Assembly (NCBI RefSeq): GCF_963855985.1
Contig: NC_087104.1
Coordinates: 12,834,001 to 12,898,000, forward strand
DNA from: Ostrinia nubilalis
Lineage: Eukaryota; Arthropoda; Insecta; Lepidoptera; Crambidae
Reading direction: 5' to 3'
Length of the DNA: 64,000 nt
Below the pieces are notes generated by a model that did no database searches, had not been told where the DNA came from, and was given only the letters and a program-made list of their open reading frames with translations. Every line of letters begins with the position of its first letter. The first letter of the stretch is position 1. This document shows positions 57,663 to 64,000 of this stretch, piece after piece. The position numbers were made by a program, and so were the translations under genes.

Positions 57663-57778
57663 TGCCCGTTTTCACCATCAATCCCTAATTTTTAAGTGAC
57701 CCCTATGGTAACACATAACAGGAATTTGGTTTTCATAGGGGTCACTTAAAAAAAAGCGATTGATAGTGAAAATGGGCA
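57663..57778. mobile_element. palindromic Tourist-type MITE (copy 2 of 2), TTA duplication
   Basis: TTA|TGCCCGTTTTCACCATCAAT ... ATTGATAGTGAAAATGGGCA|TTA; 116 bp, same length as 15062-15177. Confidence 0.93.
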
Positions 57779-57781
57779 TTA

Positions 57782-58460
57782 GTCTTTCATATTTAGTTAG
57801 ATCAAGTGCAGCATAGTTGTCTTTGAACTGGATTTTGCCTACTTTTAATTTTTACATAGGTACTTTTAATTTCAGATCAATATTGGCAGAGACTTTTTAA
57901 ACCAAATATACAAACAAAATTGCTTCCTATTATTGCAACTAATACCTATCATTATTTTAGTAATAATGCAAGGTATACTATTAGGTACACACACCTCTTA
58001 CTTCGCGTTCACTAGTAGGGATTGGAATGATAAAAATGCTACGTTTGTGTACTTTTATTTTTGCAATTAATCACAATTGATTCGAGCAATGAATTGAAAC
58101 TTTAGTGATGAATTGCATCAACCGAGGCCGCCGCGAGTACGTTCCTTCGTAAGGTTTCCAAACTCGATACTAAGCTTCCTGCAAATTAATATCTAGCTCT
58201 ATTAAGTATGTAGTGGGAATACACTACGGTATTTTACTCTGACCTTAATGTAGGATTGATTTTATCGAAACCAAGTTTTTATGGTTTCACTAAGTTTGGT
58301 TATGTCACCGGAAAATAACAAGAACTTACTAACTTACGCGTGAGTTCGGTAAGTTTATCAATTTGCGAAAGTGGGGGCGTAAAATAATACTATTATCTCT
58401 TGTATAGAATCCTACGAAAGTTTATAAGGTTTTTAAGTTTCATTATTTCAAGCAATAATT
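57782..58460. other. AT-rich stretch, nothing recognised
   Basis: No supported features. Confidence 0.5.
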
Positions 58461-58464
58461 AGGT

Positions 58465-58760
58465 TTAAAGAACTTTATTATCATAAGAAATTTACATTTC
58501 ACTTATAATGAGATACAAAAATATTTAATAAATTATTTACAAATTAGGCACTGGTACTAGCCTGCTATGTGTATCTTTTTTAAGTTTATTTTTAAAAGTA
58601 TGTAAACTTTCACAATCCTTCAAGTCGTCAGGCAAACTGTTGAATAGCTGTGCTCCCTCAAACAGTACAGTTTTTGTTCCGTAATAATTAGAAGTGCTTA
58701 GTGTTTATTATTTTTTAAATTTTGCATGCGGCCTTATAGATTGATCTAAAGCACTCACGT
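58465..58760 (-). mobile_element. LINE ORF2 C-terminal fragment with 3' UTR
   Basis: - strand frame from about 58690 to the stop at 58537 reads YGTKTVLFEGAQLFNSLPDD, LKDCESLHTFKNKLKKDTHS, then RLVPVPNL. The FEGA..FNSLP..LK...SL..FK..LK pattern is typical of the extreme C-terminus of CR1/jockey-type LINE reverse transcriptases. AATAAA (58479-58474 on -) follows the stop. 5' truncated. Confidence 0.8.
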
Positions 58761-59024
58761 TGCCAATTTGAAATTACATTTTTGAAATTGTTTTTGTTAG
58801 TAAGTCACATACGTTTTTATCTTTCTGGTAAGTATAAGTGAGTTTTTAAAACAGTGTACAATATGCTTTACACTCTGATTTACATAATCTTATCGACTGT
58901 TGAACTCTTATCCAATATATGCCTTGAGACCGATCTTCGATTATGGTTTTCTAGAAGGGATTCCAGAAGGTTGTATGATGGCTACGCTCTAGATTCTAAA
59001 CACGAGTGCTGTTAAAACCTGGGT

Positions 59025-59142
59025 TGATTTTTCAATCGACAGATATCTTTTAACTGAAGAATAAACTAGTCATTTTGACATATTTCTCATACTGAAACTA
59101 ATCCTTCAATTAAAAGTTATCCAACGATTGATGAATCAGCCC
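59025..59142. mobile_element. diverged MITE related to 40883-41020
   Basis: Shares CATTTTGACATATTTCTCAT, then ACTGAAACT, and a GCCCTTA right border. Arms (AACCTGGGTTGATTTTTCAA / TTGATGAATCAGCCC) are imperfect. Confidence 0.55.
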
Positions 59143-59224
59143 TTAGAAGATTCGATCTTGAGTTCAATAGACCAATAACTTCAAAAAGAAGCTCACAGTG
59201 ATTGAATTAAAAAGCTATTTCGTC

Positions 59225-59395
59225 GTGGCAAACACCTGGATGCGGGAAGCGCAGGACCGGTATCTGTGAAAATCCTTGGGGGATGCCTTCGTCCAGCAGT
59301 GGACGATATCTGGCTGAAACTAACGAACGTGCTTATGGAGGGAGGCCTACTTCTAGCTGTGGATTGCCACTGGCTGTAAGATGATGATGCAGAGA
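59225..59395 (+). mobile_element. RTE-type LINE tail with a second tail appended
   Basis: CACCTGGATGCGGGAAGCGC ... GGGGGATGCCTTCGTCCAGC is the decayed C-terminal end of the same LINE as at 61074. It is followed at about 59338 by another tail (GGAGGGAGGCCTACTTCTAG ... CACTGGCTGTAAGATGATGA). Confidence 0.75.
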
Positions 59396-59750
59396 TTTAA
59401 GATTTAAAGTCTGACGTGACGTGAATGCGTGGCAGTGACATAATATACATAATACATATAGATAGATATCTTTTAATGGCGCCTTCAGCACTTATGTCGA
59501 TAAGATATTAGAGAAAGACATTTTTATCGATCACTTACCGATACATTGAAATTTGTTGTCTTGAAAGATTACATAGATGCATACTGATAAAAATTGTAAG
59601 TACGTAAGTACCTGAGAAGTACGTAGCTATAATCTAACGTGTGAAGATCATGATATCGTATAAAATGACGTGAATTGTGGTTGTTTCGTCAAGGATACCT
59701 GAAAAGAAACTACTTAAAAGTGTTTATTCGTAGGTAGGATAGACTGGACA

Positions 59751-59808
59751 CGGTTGTAACAGGGTACAGTTGTAACAGGGTACGGTTGTAACAGGGTATG
59801 GTTGTAAC
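59751..59808. repeat. 16-bp tandem repeat, 3.6 copies
   Basis: CGGTTGTAACAGGGTA repeated head to tail (59751, 59767, 59783, 59799) with single-base variants. An inverse partial copy (TTACAACCGTACCC) lies near 59919-59932. Confidence 0.9.
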
Positions 59809-61063
59809 AACTCCAATGCTATCAAACAATGCTCTATAGGTAAGACAGGTAAGGCTGTATGGACATGTCACCATCATGCCCTTCCTTGTACCCCTCTCCT
59901 ACCGAGCAACAGTCGAGTTATTACAACCGTACCCAATCTCTCTTACAATAATAGGTACTAATATACAATTTATATTCATAATTATATTTCTTTGATGCTC
60001 CTAATGACAAAAGAAGAGCACTATACCTAATTTAGACAAAGAAATAAATTTGAAAACATAGATTATGAACTTTGAACATGCACTATGTAGTGAAAATTGC
60101 AAAGATTGCTGTCATTTAATCAAAGCTTTGCAAAGTAATTATTGTACCAAAACATATTTATTTAATAAACGCCTTAGATAACACAAAATGTTCAGAATAC
60201 CTGAATATGTTACATCGTCGGGATGAACGAGATTAAACGTTATCAACGATAGATATAATGTGACGTCACACCGTGAGACAGGTCGACAAATATTTATTTT
60301 TAAATGACTAAAGTTATGGATACTGGCCTGAACCTTTCGGCCTTGCCAGTAGAAATGAGGAAATGCTCTACCAAACCTTGTTATAAAGAAAAAAAAAACA
60401 TTTGGACCTTTCCAATATGCAATTATCTTTATTAGTTTTATTGCTGACGTAAAATTATTGAAAATGAATCCTGAAAGTCATGAAAGAGTTGCACGGGCTG
60501 CTTCTTTTATCCGGTACAGTAGTAGAGTTTAAAAGGTTTTAATGAGATGCTAAAAGCTATGTGACAGAAAACTAATTTAAATTAAACTTTTTTTATTTCT
60601 CTCTGACTGTGGGAAAATTGAGGATGTATTTATCTCAAAGGCATTAGAACGTGCCGAATTAATCAGATTACATTTATTTTTCAAGTTAAAAGTGGGAGGA
60701 AAACCCGAAGTGGGAAGGCATATTTTGAATTTATACCTTCATCCAACGCTTGTAACGTCAGTGACCGCGCTAGAGATACTGAAATGGAATATAAGCCACT
60801 TTTAACTCTTTCAAACAACTTTGTAACGTCATTAGCTTGGGAATATGCGGTGAACTATAGACAAGATTGAACTACGAGTTTTCAACTAGAAATACGCTAT
60901 AGTGTTTTTAGACTACGTCGAAGGAACTTTAGGCCTGCATCTCATTCTCATCTAATTTATTTAAGATTGTGAGTAGATGAAAGATGTGTAGAGCAATTCG
61001 TTTAGTCCCCTCTAGCATTAATCTTGTACTTATACGTATACAATATTACGATAAAACCCCACT
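59809..61063. other. AT-rich stretch, nothing recognised
   Basis: No exon or further repeats recognised. Confidence 0.5.
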
Positions 61064-61073
61064 GAATCAAAGA

Positions 61074-61197
61074 CCGACGATATGGTAAAGGTCGCGGGAA
61101 GAGTCTGGATGCGGGCAGCGCACGACCGTGCATTGTGGAAAACCTTAGGGGAGGCCTTTGTCCAGCAGTGGACGTCATTTGGCTGAAACGAACGAAC
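61074..61197 (+). mobile_element. very short 5'-truncated RTE-type LINE, perfect 10-bp TSDs
   Basis: Target duplication GAATCAAAGA at 61064-61073 and 61198-61207. The insert encodes the last 33 or so residues (VKVAGRVWMRAAHDRALWKT, LGEAFVQQWTSFG, stop) and ends AACGAACGAAC. Same family as 2408-2780. Confidence 0.93.
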
Positions 61198-61207
61198 GAA
61201 TCAAAGA

Positions 61208-62170
61208 TTAATTTATCTGTCTTTGTGATCTTCAGTTTGCAATCAAAATTAGGTTATTCACATTGATGTGGTGGCGATATTAGTCAGCCTTGTGGAATCC
61301 TATTGGGGAAATGTTTGGGGCAAAACATTTTTCGTTCATAAATGACGCATATCTTAGAATTGGGTGGTACCTAATAGTTCCGATTTGTTCCCTTGGTCAG
61401 GTCAGAAACCCTAGATTAGTTTTCCATGAATCATGGTGGAAAATGGAAACTTTAATAATAAGTATGTTTCATCGTAAAAACACTATTTAGTCGATATGTT
61501 GTGAGAAAGGTGAAATATTTATTCACGAATTCAATACTGCACTCATTTTCAGAAGCACATTAATAAATCGTGAAGTTAAATTTTTTCAGTGTGAAAGCCC
61601 TAAAATACAATTTAAATTAAGTATTAACAGTCTTTATCCTTATGTTAATTTGTCTGTATTTTATATTTTTAGGTCTTGAGACTTACATTCTAATTCTCAA
61701 TTAACCATAGATCTGATGGGGACAAAATCTTTTATGCCTTTAACTGGTGGTGGAAGAATTGATGCCACCATATTTTGAACTATAATGAGATAAGAAAAAA
61801 TACAAAATCAATGAAAAATTTTCACTTTAAGGTTAACCAGCCCTTCTAACGTGGTAGAAAAAAGGGGTTAACCCAAGGGGTAGAGTAGTAAAAATTGACT
61901 GATATTAGTGTAATAGAGTGGCCTAGAATGCCAGTTGGCTAAAGGTAGCATGATGCAACTGCGCCGCGTGTGGCATGATGCGCTCGCGCCTAGCGCAGCA
62001 CGCACGGCCAAGCGCGAGTCGGGCTTACACGTAGAGTTCTGTAGGAAATTACAAAAGGAAGTGCAGCCCTCCCTAAATATAGTGTTTGCATTTTGGCTTA
62101 TAATTAAAATAATATAATATACTCATATTGCAAACAAAGTCAAGTCCCCAAAAAGATCGGACTACCTACC
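61208..62170. other. AT-rich stretch with one GC-rich patch
   Basis: GC-rich at 61950-62030 (GCGCTCGCGCCTAGCGCAGC). No exon supported. Confidence 0.45.
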
Positions 62171-62176
62171 TACTTA

Positions 62177-62291
62177 GACTGGGTTGCACCATCTTACTTT
62201 AACTTTGACAAACGTCAAAAATCTGTCAAACTCCATATAAAAAGTACCGGTTATCGTTGTAGTTACGGTCAAAGTTGGGTGGTGCAAAGCC
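62177..62291. mobile_element. Tourist-like MITE (copy 6 of 6), TTA duplication
   Basis: TTA|GACTGGGTTGCACCATCTTA ... GGGTGGTGCAAAGCC|TTA. The right end has lost a few bases of the arm. Confidence 0.9.
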
Positions 62292-62785
62292 TTAGTTATT
62301 TAATCTCTATCATTTTTTCAATCTATTGTAAAACTTATTTTAATAAAGGCACTTACTTTACTGTAACTTAAATTAATAAAGAACTCGTATTTTAAAACTG
62401 CGCTTAAAAGTCAATTCAATTTAGCTTATCAAAGTGGGGCCCTGTTGCTAGTAGTATTGTAATTGAAATTAAAAACACTAGGAAAAATTACTCCAAAAAT
62501 ATTGTCAAGTGTATGAATTTATGTGACGTACTTATTCATGACAAAATCAGAGATACTCTGCCTGATAATCACAATAAACACAATAAGTTGGAATGGCACA
62601 AGTTAAGCCGTGTTATCGCTACGCCATTGCTGCTAGACGAGGATTCAATTATTTACTTTGAATACAAATGGCTAAAGCATTATTACATAAAAGATGAGCA
62701 AAACTTTCATAATTTTAAGTATTTCCTTATTATCAAACATACTTAATTCACGCAATTCTAGAATAAAACTCATAAAACTCATTTA

Positions 62786-62940
62786 TTTATGCCAGGCTTT
62801 AAAAAAAAGCACTTTTACACGTCCCAGTATTAACCCTACCACTGCTTCAGGACAATAAATGGGCCAGTGCTGAGAAGAAGCAGCGCAAGAAACTCAGTCA
62901 CTATTGTCAGTAATACACACCGACTCTATGTATCTAAATA
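62786..62940. repeat. LINE-tail-like dispersed repeat
   Basis: TTTTACACGTCCCAGTATTA, then CCTACCACTGCTTCAGGACA and GTGCTGAGAAGAAGCAGCGC. A shorter relative is at 13976-14035. Matches a retroelement tail I associate with Lepidoptera. Confidence 0.55.
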
Positions 62941-63150
62941 CATACCAATAATACTCAATTGCAAATGATACGATAATACGACGAACTAAATAAAATGTGA
63001 AACAGTTTTTCACCAAGAAAAGTTTAAGTTATGACCATAGACAAAACTATCGTGAAAAACATGTTCGGTTGTCGCAAATTAGGAAAAAAGTTAAGTTTTC
63101 TTCAACAGTTTTCCTTTCCATTTTCCTAATTTAAACTACATAGTATCTTA

Positions 63151-63269
63151 TCTATACTTATAATAAATCTGTAGAGAGGTCAATTCTGTACATGAAATAT
63201 ATTTTCAAAATAACTATCAGGGGGTGATTAGTGATCGATACTGATGCCAAAAATGCAATCAGTAAAATT

Positions 63270-63322
<53 letters not shown>

Positions 63323-63807
63323 ATGTTCCTTATAGAAAAAAAAACTACTCGACGGATTTTAACGAAACTTGGTACAATTATTCTTCATACTCCTGGGCAG
63401 GTTATAGGATACTTAGGAATTCCCACGGGACCGGAAATTAGCGGGAAAATCTTTTTGTATGAAAAATCTAAACTGCTTAAGTTAGACGCCTAAAATTTGG
63501 CATGCAGGTACCTTAGTAAACGTAAAGCTTAGTTACAACAGGATATTGCAAAATTCCCACGGGAACGGGAGTTAGCGGGAAAAAACATTTGTATGAAAAA
63601 ATCTAAACCGCGTAAGATAGACGCTTGAAATTTGGCATGCAGGTACCTTAGTAAACTTAAAGCTTAGTTACAACAGGATATTGCAAAATTCCCACGGGAA
63701 CGGGAGTTAGCGGGAAAAAACATTTGTATGAAAAAATCTTAACCGTGTAAGATAGATGAAGGGGGTAAAACGGGATCCACGCGTACGAAGTCGCGGGTGG
63801 CCGCTAG
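63151..63807 (+). mobile_element. non-autonomous Helitron-like element with internal repeats
   Basis: A|TCTATACTTATAATAAATCT at the 5' end; the 3' end GTCGCGGGTGGCCGCTAG|T includes a GCGG..CCGC hairpin. Contains a (CTGT)n microsatellite (63274-63322) and 2.6 copies of an about 135-bp direct repeat (each starting near TTCCCACGGGAACGGG at about 63419, 63554 and 63689). The body phrase CGACGGATTTTAACGAAACT is typical of the lepidopteran family. Confidence 0.82.
63274..63322. repeat. (CTGT)n microsatellite
   Basis: About 12 uninterrupted GTCT/CTGT units inside the Helitron-like element. Confidence 0.97.
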
Positions 63808-64000
63808 TTTAAAATAATATCAGATATTTAATAGATAACATATCAGTGTGTTTATGAAAAAAATGCCTGTCATGTTAATTTATATAGATGACTTTTTAAT
63901 TGCGCCCTTTTGAACTCAAGGCGAAAATTGGGTGATTACAAAAAAAATTACAAGGGCAATGAACCGGGAAAATATTGTACAAAAGGTGAAAAGTCTTCCG

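Overview
The window is AT-rich animal nuclear DNA, almost certainly from a moth or butterfly. The coding evidence is short exons with GT/AG borders, and the intergenic DNA is packed with small transposons. Three things point to Lepidoptera: an ion transport peptide (ITP) gene with insect exon structure, RTE-type LINE tails ending in (GAT)n or (ACGA)n, and Helitron-like and Tourist-like MITEs of kinds I associate with lepidopteran genomes. No bacterial-style operon, rRNA or intact tRNA is visible.

Left end (1-10,760, + strand): the 3' part of a NEMO/IKK-gamma (Drosophila Kenny)-like or optineurin-like gene, the ubiquitin-binding scaffold of NF-kB/IMD immune signalling. Six splice-compatible coding exons can be phased by hand (796-945, 1455-1545, 2152-2297, 3550-3661, 6446-6652, then 7554-7706 or 10650-10760). 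Exons 3 and 4 encode the UBAN coiled coil. Two features stand out. The 3' part of the UBAN exon plus its splice donor has been amplified into an array of about 11 copies (3587-5859). There are also two rival terminal exons, each phase 0, each encoding a different C2HC zinc finger and each ending in its own stop, which implies alternative last exons. The introns hold a 21-bp minisatellite with a 63-bp higher-order repeat, a hAT-like MITE, and a MITE carrying a twin-primed LINE.

10.8-17.2 kb: a MITE-dense stretch between two convergent genes. 17,263-19,272 (- strand): the coding exons of ITP. A shared signal-peptide/N-terminal exon is followed by a 121-nt ITP-L exon and then the ITP exon ending in a GKR amidation signal. 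The conceptual products are a 72-residue amidated ITP and a 79-residue free-acid ITP-L. A CpG-rich block at about 54.75-54.97 kb has CRE, CCAAT and TATA-like elements and a consensus donor in - strand order. It is a candidate promoter and non-coding first exon for ITP, which would make 19.3-54.8 kb one large intron.

22,098-29,411: a head-to-tail duplication of a 3,657-bp segment with only a handful of differences. 44,661-47,136: a hAT-like element with a second, CACTG-ended transposon nested inside it. An isolated + strand coding-like exon with its own poly(A) signal lies at 43,833-44,115. The rest (29.4-64 kb) is non-coding DNA with scattered MITEs, Helitron-like elements (31.3, 63.2 kb), LINE fragments (30.1, 58.5, 59.2, 61.1 kb), a SINE-like sequence (51.4 kb) and six copies of one Tourist-like MITE across the window.

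All calls come from reading the sequence. No alignment, expression data or database search was available.
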